From positions 6,200,001-6,264,000 of the forward strand of contig NZ_CP085193.1 of NCBI RefSeq assembly GCF_024298965.1: 64,000 nt of DNA, written 5' to 3'. Positions 17,476 through 26,110 of this stretch are shown here, in pieces; position 1 is the stretch's first letter; each line of letters begins with the position of its first letter. Under the pieces are notes generated by a model that saw nothing but the letters and a program-made list of their open reading frames with translations, searched no databases and was not told where the DNA came from. The position numbers were made by a program, and so were the translations under genes. Source of the DNA: Streptomyces rapamycinicus NRRL 5491. Its GTDB lineage: Bacteria > Actinomycetota > Actinomycetes > Streptomycetales > Streptomycetaceae.

Positions 17476-17504
17476 TCCGACGCCGGTAAGGGCGGCCGCG
17501 AGCG

Positions 17505-20500
17505 TCAGTTCGTGCCGATCTTCGCCAGCAGGTCCACGATCCGCGACTGCACCTCCGCGCTCGTCGAGCGCTCCGCGAGGAACAGCACCGTCTCGCCCGA
17601 GGCCAGCCGGGACAGGTTCGCCGGGTCGATGTCCGCGGAGGTGTAGACGACCAGCGGGGTGCGGTTGAGCAGTCCGTTGCCGCGCAGCCAGTCGACGATC
17701 CCGGCCCGGCGGCGGCGTACCTGCATCAGGTCCATCACCACCAGGTTCGGCCGCATCTGGGCCGCGAGCGAGACCGCGTCCGCGTCCGTCGCGGCGCGGG
17801 CGACCTGCATGCCGCGCCGCTCGAGCGTCGCCGTCAGCGCCATCGCGATCGGCTCGTGCTCCTCGATCAGCAGCACGCGCGACGGATGCTGCTCGCTGTC
17901 GCGCGGCGCGAGCGCCTTGAGCAGGACGGCCGGGTCGGCGCCGTACGCCGCCTCGCGCGTCGCCTGGCCGAGCCCCGCGGTCACCAGCACCGGCACCTCG
18001 GCGGCGACCGCCGCCGTACGCAGCGACTGCAGCGCGGTCCGGGTGATCGGCCCGGTCAGCGGGTCGACGAACAGCGCCGCCGGGTACGCGGCGATCTGCG
18101 CGTCCACCTCCTCACGGGAGTTCACGATCACCGGACGGTAGCCGCGGTCGCTCAGCGCCTGCTGGGTGGACATGTCCGGCGCGGGCCACACCAGGAGGCG
18201 GCGCGGGTTGTCCAGCGGCTCCGGCGGCAGTTCGTCGTCGGGCGGCGGGGTGCGGTCGTCGACGATCTCGACGGCGCCGTTGGGCCCGTCCAGCGGCTCC
18301 GGCCCCTCGGCGCCCTCGTCCGGCGCGCCGATGGCGAACGTACGGCCGGAGCCCTGCGACTGGCCCACCGCCCGCTGCGGCTGCGCCCCCGGCCCGGGCT
18401 GGGGACGGGGCTGTGCGCCGGTCTGCGGACCGGGGTGGGGCTGCGGTCCGGTGTGGGGCTGCTGGCCGCCGTGCGTGGGCTGCCCGGTGTGGGGCTGCGG
18501 TCCGGTGTTCGCCCGGTTGCCGGCCGGCTGCAGCTCTGCCGGGGCGCCCTGGTCCGTCATCTCGGGCCGGGCGGCCAGCTTGCGCCGCCTGCCGCCCCCC
18601 GTACTGGTGCCTCCGGAGGGCGTCTGCTGCTGACCCTGCGGCGGGCGTCCCTGCGGCTGGCCCTGTGCGGACCGGCCCTGGGGCTGCTCCCCCACCTGCT
18701 GGGCGAACGGCACCCCTTGGCCCAGGGTGCGCACGCTGATCGCGCGCCCCTGGGTGGTGTCGGCACTCGGCGGGGCTTCGGCTGGCAGCGGCTGCGGACG
18801 CGGCTGCGCGGGCGCGTCCGGCCACTGCGCGGGGGACTGCGCCGACTGCTGGGCCGGTGGGCGCCCGCTGGTCTCCGCGGGCTGCGGACCAGTCTGGGCC
18901 TGGGGCTGCTCCGGTGCCTCGCCCAGCGCGCGGCGGGCGCGGCGCCGTCCGGTGGGCGGGACGGTGGGCGGGACCTCCTGCGGCTGGCCGCCGCTTGTGT
19001 CCTGGCCCCAGTTGGGCTGCTGTTCCTCGGGGGTGCGGGCGGCGGGCAGCGCGGGCATGCCCGACGCGGCGGGCTGAGGGCCTTGGGCCTGCGGCTGGGG
19101 CTGAGGCCGGCGCGGGTCCTGGCCCTGCCCCTGAGCGGGGTCGGACGGCCAGCCACCGGGCCGCGCCGCGCCGTTGGGCGGTACGGGCTCACCTCTTACG
19201 GCCAGCCCCCCGCCCTGCTGCGGCTGGGGCGCGCCGCCCCGCGCCTCGCGAGGCCCGTGCTGCGCGGGGACGAGCCCGGCCGGGCCGAGTTCGGGCGGCA
19301 GCGCGCCGGGCTGCGCCCGGTCGGCGGCGGCCGGGGGCAGCGCGAAGGGGGAGCGGACGAGGCCGGGATCCCCCGCGGGCTGCGGCTGGGACTGCTGAGG
19401 CTGCGATTGCGGCTGGCCAGGGGCCTGCGCCTGGTCGGGTGTCGGCTGCTCGGGCGCCTCGCCCAGCGCGCGGCGGGCGCGGCGCCGTCCGGTGGGCGGG
19501 ACCTCCTGCGGTTGACCGCCGCTTGTGTCCTGGCCCCAGTTGGGCTGCTGTTCCTCGGGGGTGCGGGCGGCGGGCAGCGCGGGCATGCCCGACGCGGCCG
19601 GCTGGGCGGGCTGCTGGGGCGTGTCGGCGGAGGCCGCGGGCAGGGCGAGGGCAGGTCGGCCGCCCGCACCCTGCGCGGGGGCGGGCGCGTTGGCGGTCTG
19701 AGGCCCGCCCTGCTCCTGCGCCGGGGCGCCGCGCCGGGCGCGACGGCCCTGGGGCTGCTGGGCCGGAATGCCCTGCGGCGGCACAACGCCCATGGCGGCG
19801 GGGCCCGTCGGTTGCGGACCGGCCGCTTCCGGTGCGCCGCCGCGAGCGTGGCGATGGCTGCCGGTGGCGGCTCCCTCGGAGTTCTGGCCGGGGTTCGCGG
19901 CCCTGGCCGCCGCCGGGTCCTCGTCGGGATGGGGGCGCGCCCTGCGCCGTCCGGTGGGCCGTGGCGGGTTCGCGGGCTCGGCCGCGTTCTGCTGCTGGGC
20001 CGCGGTGTTCTCGCCGACGACCGCGGGCAGCGCGGCGGGTGAGGTCGCGGGCGCGTCAGGGGCCGTCCCCGGGGCGCCCTGCGGAGCGGCGGTGCGCGGG
20101 TCGACCGTACGGGGATCGGCCGTGTGGGGCTCGGCCGTACGCGGGTCGGCCTTACGCGGGTCGGCCTTACGGAGGTTGGGCGGAGGCGTACCGCCCTGCG
20201 TGCCGTTGCCGTGCGTGCCGCCGCCCTGCGTACCGTTCCCCTGAGTGCCGCCGCCCTGCGTGCCTCCGCCGCTGGTGCCGCCCGGCGTGTCGCCGGGGGC
20301 CCCTCCGTGCCGGGCGCGGCGTCCGGTCGGGGTCTGGCCGGTGGCGTTGCCGCCCGCCGTGCCCGCGCCCATACCGGCACCCGTACCCGTACCGGCACCC
20401 GTGCCCGTACCGGCACCCGTGCCCGTGCCCGAGGTGCCCTGCCCCTGCGTACCGCCGCTCTGTCCGGCGGCGTCACCGTCCATGCGCTTCTGCTCGGCGG

Positions 20501-22139
20501 CTGCCGCCGCCGACATCGGTACCTCCAGGACGTACGCGTGCCCGCCCATGCCCGGCATCTCATGGGTCTGGAGCACGCCCCCGTGCAGGCGCACGATCCC
20601 GCGCACGATCGGCTCGTGCACCGGGTCGCCGCCCGCGTACGGTCCGCGGACCTCGATCCGTACGACATCGCCGCGCTGCGCCGCCGCGACCACGATCGTG
20701 GAGTCGCTCGCCGCGACGCCCGAGGCGGCGTTGCCGGTGGAATCGACCCCTGCCACGTCCGCGATCAGATGGGCGAGCGCCTGGGCCAGCCGCTCCGCGT
20801 CCACCTCGGCGTCGATCGGCGGGGCGTGCACGGCGAACTGCGCGCGCCCCGGCCCGATCAGCTCGACCGCGCCCTCGACACCGGCCGATACGACCTCGTC
20901 CATCGAGACCGTACGGCGGGCCAGCTCCTCGCCGCTCGAGTCGAGCCGCTGATAGCTCAGGACGTTGTCGACGAGCGTGGTCATCCGGGTGTAGCCGGCG
21001 GCGAGGTGGTGCAGGATCTGGTTGGCCTCGGGCCACAGCTGCCCGGCCGGGTCGTCGGCGAGCACGCCGAGCTCACGGCGCAGCTGCAGCAGCGGTCCGC
21101 GCAGGGACTGGTCCAGCACGGCGAGCAGCTGGCTGTTCCGGGCGGTGGCGGACTCCAGCTGTGCCGCGTACCGCGCGCGCTCCTCGGTGAGCCGCGTCCG
21201 CAGCTCCTCCAGGGCCTTCGTGTGCTGGGTGGTGAGCCCCTCCAGCTCCTCGGCGTGCCGGGTGGTGAGGCTCTCGACCTTCTCCGTGTGCCGGGAGGTG
21301 AGGCTCTCGACCTCCTCGGCGTGCTCGGCCGCCATGGCCTTCTCGGCCCGTCGGTCGGTGAAGGTCAGCACGGCGCCCACGAGTTGGTCGCCGTCGCGGA
21401 CGGGCGCGGTGGTCAGATCGACCGGGACCTGGCTTCCGTCCTTCGCCCACAGCACCTGGCCGCGCACCCGGTGCTTGCGGCCGGAGCGCAGGGTGTCGGC
21501 GAGGGGCGATTCCTCGTACGGGAAGGGGGAACCGTCCGGGCGCGAGTGGTGTACAAGAGAGTGAAGCTCCTGACCGCCCATGTCGCTGGCCCGGTAGCCG
21601 AGGATCTGCGCGGCGGACGGGTTGACGAGGACCACCTTGCCCTCGGTGTCCACGCCGACCACGCCCTCCGCCGCCGCGCGCAGGATCATCTCGGTCTGGC
21701 GCTGCTGACGGGCGAGTTCGGCCTCGGTGTCGAGCGTCCCGGTCAGGTCGCGCACGATGAGCATCAGCAGCTCATCGCCGGTGTAGCTGTACTGATCGGC
21801 GTAAGGAGTCCGCCCGTCCTCCAGATTCGCGCTGGTCACCTCGACGGGGAACTGCGCCCCGTCGGTGCGCCGGGCCATCATCCGGGTCGGCTTGCTGCCG
21901 TCCCCCTGTGTCTCGTCGGGGCGCCGCATCGACCCGGGAATGCGATTGGGATCGAAGGAGGGGAGCAGATCGAGCAGACCACGGCCGACCAGGGCGGTGC
22001 CCGGAGCCTCGAAGGACTCCAGCGCGTGGTGGTTGGCGTTGACGATCGTGCCGTTGCAGTTGACCAGCAACAGCGCGTCCGGGAGGGCGTCGAGTATCGC
22101 CGCGAGGCGAGCAGCGCCTCGGGATGGCCTGCTGCTCAC
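17505..22139 (-). CDS. Giant PAS / degenerate histidine kinase / receiver-like hybrid protein
   Basis: 1544 residues from GTG 22139, which has GGGAGG about ten bases upstream. Order: two PAS domains (about 5-135 and 145-265); a coiled coil with repeated ESLTxRH heptads (270-345); a DHp-like segment; an ATPase-like domain; a 750-residue linker rich in Pro, Gln, Gly and Arg with an internal duplication; and two receiver-like domains (about 1313-1417 and 1418-1544). The expected phospho-acceptor histidine is missing: the place of SHELRTPL is taken by QSLRGPLL. The ATP-binding N-box is also poor (ALAHLIADVAG). The last receiver keeps an aspartate (VVMDLMQ, about 1470) but has lost the conserved lysine (LFLAERS). 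It is likely a sensor scaffold rather than an active kinase. Confidence 0.85.
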   Translation of the reverse strand: MSSRPSRGAARLAAILDALPDALLLVNCNGTIVNANHHALESFEAPGTALVGRGLLDLLPSFDPNRIPGSMRRPDETQGDGSKPTRMMARRTDGAQFPVEVTSANLEDGRTPYADQYSYTGDELLMLIVRDLTGTLDTEAELARQQRQTEMILRAAAEGVVGVDTEGKVVLVNPSAAQILGYRASDMGGQELHSLVHHSRPDGSPFPYEESPLADTLRSGRKHRVRGQVLWAKDGSQVPVDLTTAPVRDGDQLVGAVLTFTDRRAEKAMAAEHAEEVESLTSRHTEKVESLTTRHAEELEGLTTQHTKALEELRTRLTEERARYAAQLESATARNSQLLAVLDQSLRGPLLQLRRELGVLADDPAGQLWPEANQILHHLAAGYTRMTTLVDNVLSYQRLDSSGEELARRTVSMDEVVSAGVEGAVELIGPGRAQFAVHAPPIDAEVDAERLAQALAHLIADVAGVDSTGNAASGVAASDSTIVVAAAQRGDVVRIEVRGPYAGGDPVHEPIVRGIVRLHGGVLQTHEMPGMGGHAYVLEVPMSAAAAAEQKRMDGDAAGQSGGTQGQGTSGTGTGAGTGTGAGTGTGAGMGAGTAGGNATGQTPTGRRARHGGAPGDTPGGTSGGGTQGGGTQGNGTQGGGTHGNGTQGGTPPPNLRKADPRKADPRTAEPHTADPRTVDPRTAAPQGAPGTAPDAPATSPAALPAVVGENTAAQQQNAAEPANPPRPTGRRRARPHPDEDPAAARAANPGQNSEGAATGSHRHARGGAPEAAGPQPTGPAAMGVVPPQGIPAQQPQGRRARRGAPAQEQGGPQTANAPAPAQGAGGRPALALPAASADTPQQPAQPAASGMPALPAARTPEEQQPNWGQDTSGGQPQEVPPTGRRRARRALGEAPEQPTPDQAQAPGQPQSQPQQSQPQPAGDPGLVRSPFALPPAAADRAQPGALPPELGPAGLVPAQHGPREARGGAPQPQQGGGLAVRGEPVPPNGAARPGGWPSDPAQGQGQDPRRPQPQPQAQGPQPAASGMPALPAARTPEEQQPNWGQDTSGGQPQEVPPTVPPTGRRRARRALGEAPEQPQAQTGPQPAETSGRPPAQQSAQSPAQWPDAPAQPRPQPLPAEAPPSADTTQGRAISVRTLGQGVPFAQQVGEQPQGRSAQGQPQGRPPQGQQQTPSGGTSTGGGRRRKLAARPEMTDQGAPAELQPAGNRANTGPQPHTGQPTHGGQQPHTGPQPHPGPQTGAQPRPQPGPGAQPQRAVGQSQGSGRTFAIGAPDEGAEGPEPLDGPNGAVEIVDDRTPPPDDELPPEPLDNPRRLLVWPAPDMSTQQALSDRGYRPVIVNSREEVDAQIAAYPAALFVDPLTGPITRTALQSLRTAAVAAEVPVLVTAGLGQATREAAYGADPAVLLKALAPRDSEQHPSRVLLIEEHEPIAMALTATLERRGMQVARAATDADAVSLAAQMRPNLVVMDLMQVRRRRAGIVDWLRGNGLLNRTPLVVYTSADIDPANLSRLASGETVLFLAERSTSAEVQSRIVDLLAKIGTN
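18916..19598 (-). repeat. Duplicated coding block in the PAS-protein linker
   Basis: Two nearly identical blocks, 18916-19070 and 19456-19598, encode the same stretch of about 50 residues (GMPALPAARTPEEQQPNW ...). The first has an extra 12 bases. The similarity at DNA level implies a recent duplication. Confidence 0.7.
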
Positions 22140-22352
22140 GACGACGCTTCCTCCCTGACTACCGCACCTTGCTGACACCCGCGGTCATTCTGCCGTCCCA
22201 TCTGCGGAGTGTCTCTAGGGGAGTCTACGGGCACCAGCGCCGGACGCGACGGCGGATGAGAGGGAGGTCGCAGCGCGACGTACGCGTCTCGACGCACGCC
22301 CGGACAAACTTCACCGGGCTCTTCTCCTCTCACTCCCGGCCCAATCCCCAGG

Positions 22353-22802
22353 TCAGCTCCCAGGCGTGCGCAAAACGACGGAGAACCGATTCCATCGGGC
22401 GATTTCACACCCGTTGGTGCGGTTGAACCAGGCGTTGACGGGACGCCCCGCCCAGTGCCCCGTCACCCGAGCCGTGGCAGGCCCGCCGTACTGCCCGGTG
22501 CACATCGCGTCCGGCGACACCGGCGCGAACGGATCCCGGCCCCACACCGTCTGCGAATCCAGCTGCCTGCACGCGGCCCGCGCCCGGGGGTGCGTACCGC
22601 CGGTCGGGTGGCAGTTCAGCAGAAACGTCGCGGCGTCGTCGGCCTCACCCGTCTCACTCACGGTGATCACAAGCCGGTCGGCGCTCTCCCCGTCGAACGG
22701 CAGGGGCAGCGGCAGCGGCGTGGCCGCGGCGGGTGCCAGCGCGCCCGCGGTGGCGGCGGTCGTCAGCGCGGCGGTGACGGCGAGGCGGTGCAGCAGGGGC
22801 AT
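22353..22802 (-). CDS. Secreted subtilisin-inhibitor-like (SSI family) protein
   Basis: A 149-residue exported protein. ATG 22802 has AGGAG eight bases upstream and begins a signal peptide (MPLLHRL..., cleavage near APAAATP). The mature part has the SSI fold: LVITVSETG, the cysteine pair Cys64/Cys78, and the pair Cys101/Cys132 that brackets the reactive loop. Family members carry the P1 residue two after the loop cysteine, usually Met, Lys or Arg. Here the loop reads C-T-G-Q-Y, giving Gly103 as P1. Inhibition of subtilisin or trypsin may therefore be weak or altered. The end, GCEIARWNRFSVV, is canonical. Confidence 0.9.
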   Translation of the reverse strand: MPLLHRLAVTAALTTAATAGALAPAAATPLPLPLPFDGESADRLVITVSETGEADDAATFLLNCHPTGGTHPRARAACRQLDSQTVWGRDPFAPVSPDAMCTGQYGGPATARVTGHWAGRPVNAWFNRTNGCEIARWNRFSVVLRTPGS

Positions 22803-23106
22803 GGGGGCACTCCTGGTGTGATCAGTCGGGGACGCGCTGCCCCCGCCCCGTCTAACGCGCCGCCGCCGCGCGCGTTGCTCCGCCGTAAGGGGCTGTGCGC
22901 GCGTAAGGCGCCGTGCGCGCCATAAGGGCCCCTCCGGCCGTAAGGGGCGCGCTCCGCCGTACGGGCCGAGCTCCCCCCACCCCCTATTAGGGCTTTGCGA
23001 TGGGCCCCGCCCGCCGAGTACCGTAGTCCGCGATTGGTGACATCCCACTGGGCTGTGACATCATCTGCACACGCCACCTCGCGCTCACGCGAGCGACCGG
23101 TGTGTT
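22803..23106. other. Gap between the SSI-like gene and tRNA-Ser(GCT)
   Basis: No gene seen. Repeated CCGTAAGG and GCGCGTAAGG words between 22880 and 22970 give it a low-complexity look. The promoter of the SSI-like gene must lie in the part near 22803. Confidence 0.4.
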
Positions 23107-23197
23107 GGAGGCTTCGCCTAGTCTGGTCTATGGCGCCGCACTGCTAATGCGGTTTGGGCCCTAAAGCCCATCGAGGGTTCAAATCCCTCAGCCTCCG
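23107..23197 (+). tRNA. tRNA-Ser (anticodon GCT)
   Basis: A class II tRNA with acceptor GGAGGCT (23107-23113) paired to AGCCTCC (23190-23196). The anticodon stem CCGCA/TGCGG encloses CTGCTAA, giving GCT. Its last 30 bases are the same as in tRNA-Ser(TGA). An integrase remnant starts 24 bases after it. Confidence 0.95.
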
Positions 23198-23220
23198 CTC
23201 TCCGACCAGGGAGTCTGTGT

Positions 23221-23735
23221 CTATGGCGCAGGCTCCCTGTGTTGTTTCCGCGGCCATGATTCGCGGCCGGATGGCACAGTGATGGCACCAACCGCCGCGG
23301 ATCGCTTCTGGCGGGGGATGAACGCCGAGATCTTGCGAGCAGCGTCCTCAGCCAGCTCCTCGGCGACGACTGCGTACACGTCCTTGGTGAAGTTCACGGA
23401 CGCATGGCCGAGGGCCTCGCTCACGAGCTTGTCGTCCACCCCAGCCGCGATCAGCATCGTCGCCGCGCCGTGACGAAGATCATGGAAGCGGTTCGGTGGA
23501 AGCGGCATCGTCGACGCGAGGTGCTCCGCCTCCACGGTCGTCCGGTGCCGCTGTGCGATCCGCTCGACGGTCCAGCCCTCGGCGTGTCGCTGTCGTAGCT
23601 TCCTGTACCGCTTGATCAGCAGCTTGAAGCGCTGCGAGACGTCCGGCGGCTTCAGCGCAGCCCCGTTCATGTACGTGAATACGCGGCCCGATTCCTGGTA
23701 CGCCTCGCCCCAGTGCAGCCGTCCCGCGTTCCCGT
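23221..23735 (-). pseudogene. Tyrosine integrase, C-terminal remnant
   Basis: The frame encodes only the catalytic end of a tyrosine recombinase: FHDLRHGAATM (box II Arg and His), LGHASVNFTKD and the nucleophile in DVYAVV. The arm-binding and core-binding domains and the first catalytic arginine are absent. The frame runs open to 23955, but residues coded upstream of about 23735 do not look like integrase. Its place against tRNA-Ser(GCT), pointing toward it, is that of an integrase of an element inserted in this tRNA. It is too short to be active. Confidence 0.75.
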
Positions 23736-24008
23736 TCCCTAGGGGACGCGGACACTCTCGCGACGTCCACATGCGACTGAAGGGCCTGAGGCCGGCACGC
23801 GGAGTCGGAGTCCACCGGCCAACGCCTGACCGCCACAACGCTCCGCGAGCCGTACCCGGTTCCCGCCCCTCTCGCGCGTGCGGGAAGACATCTCGGAACC
23901 ACTGGCCGGCGTTCTGCCAACGCGCCCACCGGCAAGGGGGCCGTCCCAACCCCATGCCAGACCAACCGGAGGGCTTGCTAAGCCGTGTCTGTTAATTCGG
24001 TCGTCTGG

Positions 24009-24938
24009 TCAGCGGGCTACCCAGTCCGGTGCCCACGCGTCGTGCGGGGTTCGTGGGCCCGCAGTGTGCAGATGGTCGCGTAGCGCGGTCAGCACAGGGT
24101 GCTGATCTCCGCTGCGGGACAGCAGCACGTGCGGGTAGACCGGGGTCGGGTCGTGCAACGGTATGCGCCGTAGGTCGTGGGTCTGGGGCCACAGGTACCG
24201 GTCCCCGCTGCCGACGAGGGTGGCCAGCGAGGCCGAGTCGGCCAGAGCGTCCATCAGGGCCTCGTCACCGAAGTTGGGGCCGAGCGCGTCGATGCTCAGG
24301 CCGAAGGCCTCGGACAGTGCCTGGTAGAACGCTGCCCACTCCGTGCTCGGCCTGATCCCGGGGATCCAGATGCGGTGACCACCCAGGTCCGCGGGACTGA
24401 CCCAGGGCGCGTCAGCCAGCGGGTGACCGGGGCCGACCAGGAGCTCCAGGGGTACGTCCAGGAGTCGTTCGGCGCTGATCCCGGCCGGGACCTGGTCTGC
24501 TGGCAGGGCACGGAAGGACGCGTCGACGGTCCCTTCGAGCACCGCTTGGACGGCCTGGGCGGCGTTCTCCTTGCTCAGCGTGACCGCGTCCAGGTCCGTC
24601 TCGGGGTGGGAGCGGTAAAACCGATAGACGGCCTGGGCCGGGGAGATGCGCCGATTGAGGACATCGACACGCAAGGGACGGCTTCCGGGGTGCACGGCCC
24701 GCTCGGCCTGCTCGATGACCGCCAGGACTTTCTTGGCGTGCGGCAAGAAGACCTTCCCGTCCAGGTTCAGCCGGGAGCCTCGGGACGTCCGCACCAGGAG
24801 CGTGACCTCGATGTGCCTCTCCAGGGCCGCAATCCGCTTGGAGACCGCCTGCTGGCTGATCCCCAGCTCGTCGGCCGCGCCCTGGAACTGGCCGGTCTCG
24901 GCGACGGCAACGAACGTCCGCAGTGCTTCAACATCCAC
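24009..24938 (-). CDS. LysR-family transcriptional regulator
   Basis: A 309-residue regulator with the N-terminal winged helix-turn-helix ([37 protein letters not shown]) and the periplasmic-binding-like effector domain from about 90 on. It is divergent from the acetyltransferase gene, and the 90-base gap has a 17-base palindrome, the usual layout for a LysR protein that controls itself and its neighbour. The effector is unknown. It lies between the two tRNA integration sites, so it is probably accessory. Confidence 0.92.
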   Translation of the reverse strand: MDVEALRTFVAVAETGQFQGAADELGISQQAVSKRIAALERHIEVTLLVRTSRGSRLNLDGKVFLPHAKKVLAVIEQAERAVHPGSRPLRVDVLNRRISPAQAVYRFYRSHPETDLDAVTLSKENAAQAVQAVLEGTVDASFRALPADQVPAGISAERLLDVPLELLVGPGHPLADAPWVSPADLGGHRIWIPGIRPSTEWAAFYQALSEAFGLSIDALGPNFGDEALMDALADSASLATLVGSGDRYLWPQTHDLRRIPLHDPTPVYPHVLLSRSGDQHPVLTALRDHLHTAGPRTPHDAWAPDWVAR

Positions 24939-24954
24939 GCTTCCACCCTACTTC

Positions 24955-24971
24955 CACAACCATTGGTTGTG
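24955..24971. promoter_or_regulatory. Palindrome between LysR and acetyltransferase genes
   Basis: CACAACCATTGGTTGTG is a perfect 8-bp inverted repeat around one T. It is a candidate LysR recognition site for the divergent pair. Confidence 0.6.
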
Positions 24972-25028
24972 TCTGGTGTGGTGCAGGGTTGTTTGATCCT
25001 GTGTTCTGCGCGGTGGTGGGATCAGCAC

Positions 25029-25580
25029 ATGTCCACCCGCACAGAGCAGGTCATGTATGTACAGACGTCTGAGTTCGCGCGTCATGCGGAACGGATCGTG
25101 GAGGTGACCGATGCGACGTCTCGACTGAACGTGCTTCCGTTCAGCGACAGCGAAGGTCGTGCGGAACTACTTTCTGTTGTGTTCGGCGGCCCGCTGCCGG
25201 AGTCGGTGGTGATCTACCCGCCGTTCTTCACCGAGAACGGGCTGAACACAACGTTCGGGGAAAACGTCTTCGTCAACCAGGGATGCACCTTCATGGACAA
25301 GGGAGGCATCCGTATCGGGAACGGCGTCATGATCGCCCCCAAGGTCAGCCTCATCACCGGAGGCCACCCACTGCCCCTGGCCGAGCGCCGCGAGTACCTC
25401 TCCTTCGCCCCGATCGTCATCGAGGAAGACGTCTGGATCGGGACGGCTGCCGTGATCACGCAAGGGGTGACCATCGGCGCAGGCGCGGTGGTCGCTGCCG
25501 GTGCGGTGGTCACTCGTGATGTCCCTGGCGGCACCGTGGTCGCGGGAGTGCCCGCCCGGGTGATTAAGACGATCGACTGA
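25029..25580 (+). CDS. Hexapeptide-repeat acetyltransferase (maltose/galactoside type)
   Basis: A 183-residue left-handed beta-helix acyltransferase that transfers acetyl from acetyl-CoA to a sugar-like hydroxyl. Motifs are [35 protein letters not shown] with the catalytic histidine, and the coenzyme-A loop end [20 protein letters not shown]. The ATG at 25029 starts [12 protein letters not shown]; the frame upstream belongs to the antisense LysR gene. It is probably controlled by the divergent LysR. Confidence 0.88.
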   Translation: MSTRTEQVMYVQTSEFARHAERIVEVTDATSRLNVLPFSDSEGRAELLSVVFGGPLPESVVIYPPFFTENGLNTTFGENVFVNQGCTFMDKGGIRIGNGVMIAPKVSLITGGHPLPLAERREYLSFAPIVIEEDVWIGTAAVITQGVTIGAGAVVAAGAVVTRDVPGGTVVAGVPARVIKTID

Positions 25581-25615
25581 GCCCGGCCGGGCAGCACCTC
25601 TGCGTTCTGATCCTG

Positions 25616-26092
25616 ATGCCTCGTAACGCCCGGCTGACCGACCGGCAGTGGGACCGCAGCCAACCTCTGCTGCCCTCGAGTACCGGTCGTCGCGGCAGGC
25701 CGTGGGCCGATCACCGCTGCATTGTGGAGGCGATCGCCTACCGGTACCGCACCGGTATCCCTTGGCGAGACCTCCCAGCCGGATTCGAATCCTGGAAGAC
25801 CGTGTGGGCCAGCCACCGCCGCTGGGCCGCCGACGGGACCTGGGACCGCGTACTCGGCGTCCTGCTCGCCCGCGCAGACGACGACGGGCTGATCGACTGG
25901 CGGGTGGCGGGTGGCGGGTGGCGGGTGGACTCCACCATCACCCGGGCCCACCAGCACGCCACCAACACCCGCCGCCCCGAGAAGTGCCCGCCCGCAGCCC
26001 GAGGGCAGGGCCTCGACGGCCGCCGAGAGCCCGCTGGGCACCCCATCAGCCGATCCCGCGGCGGTCTGACCACGAAGACATCTCATGTCGCT
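25616..26092 (+). pseudogene. IS5-family transposase, N-terminal fragment
   Basis: Encodes about 159 residues of an IS5-type DDE transposase: the LTDRQWDRSQPLLP start, YRYRTGIPWRDLP and the first catalytic aspartate in VDSTITRAHQHA. The match ends at GGLTTKT, where the IS110 element begins. The rest of the transposase, with the other catalytic residues, is not found beyond the IS110, so the end was lost. A GGCGGGTGG slippage repeat near 25905-25926 has inserted extra residues (AGGGWRV) before the DDE aspartate. Confidence 0.8.
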
Positions 26093-26110
26093 GAAAGTCA
26101 ACTTCGGCGG

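Noticed and set aside
17856..21190. Several long frames (up to 777 codons) opposite the PAS protein gene
   Set aside because: Antisense shadows caused by high GC at third positions; the products are Arg/Gly/Pro-rich with no domain.
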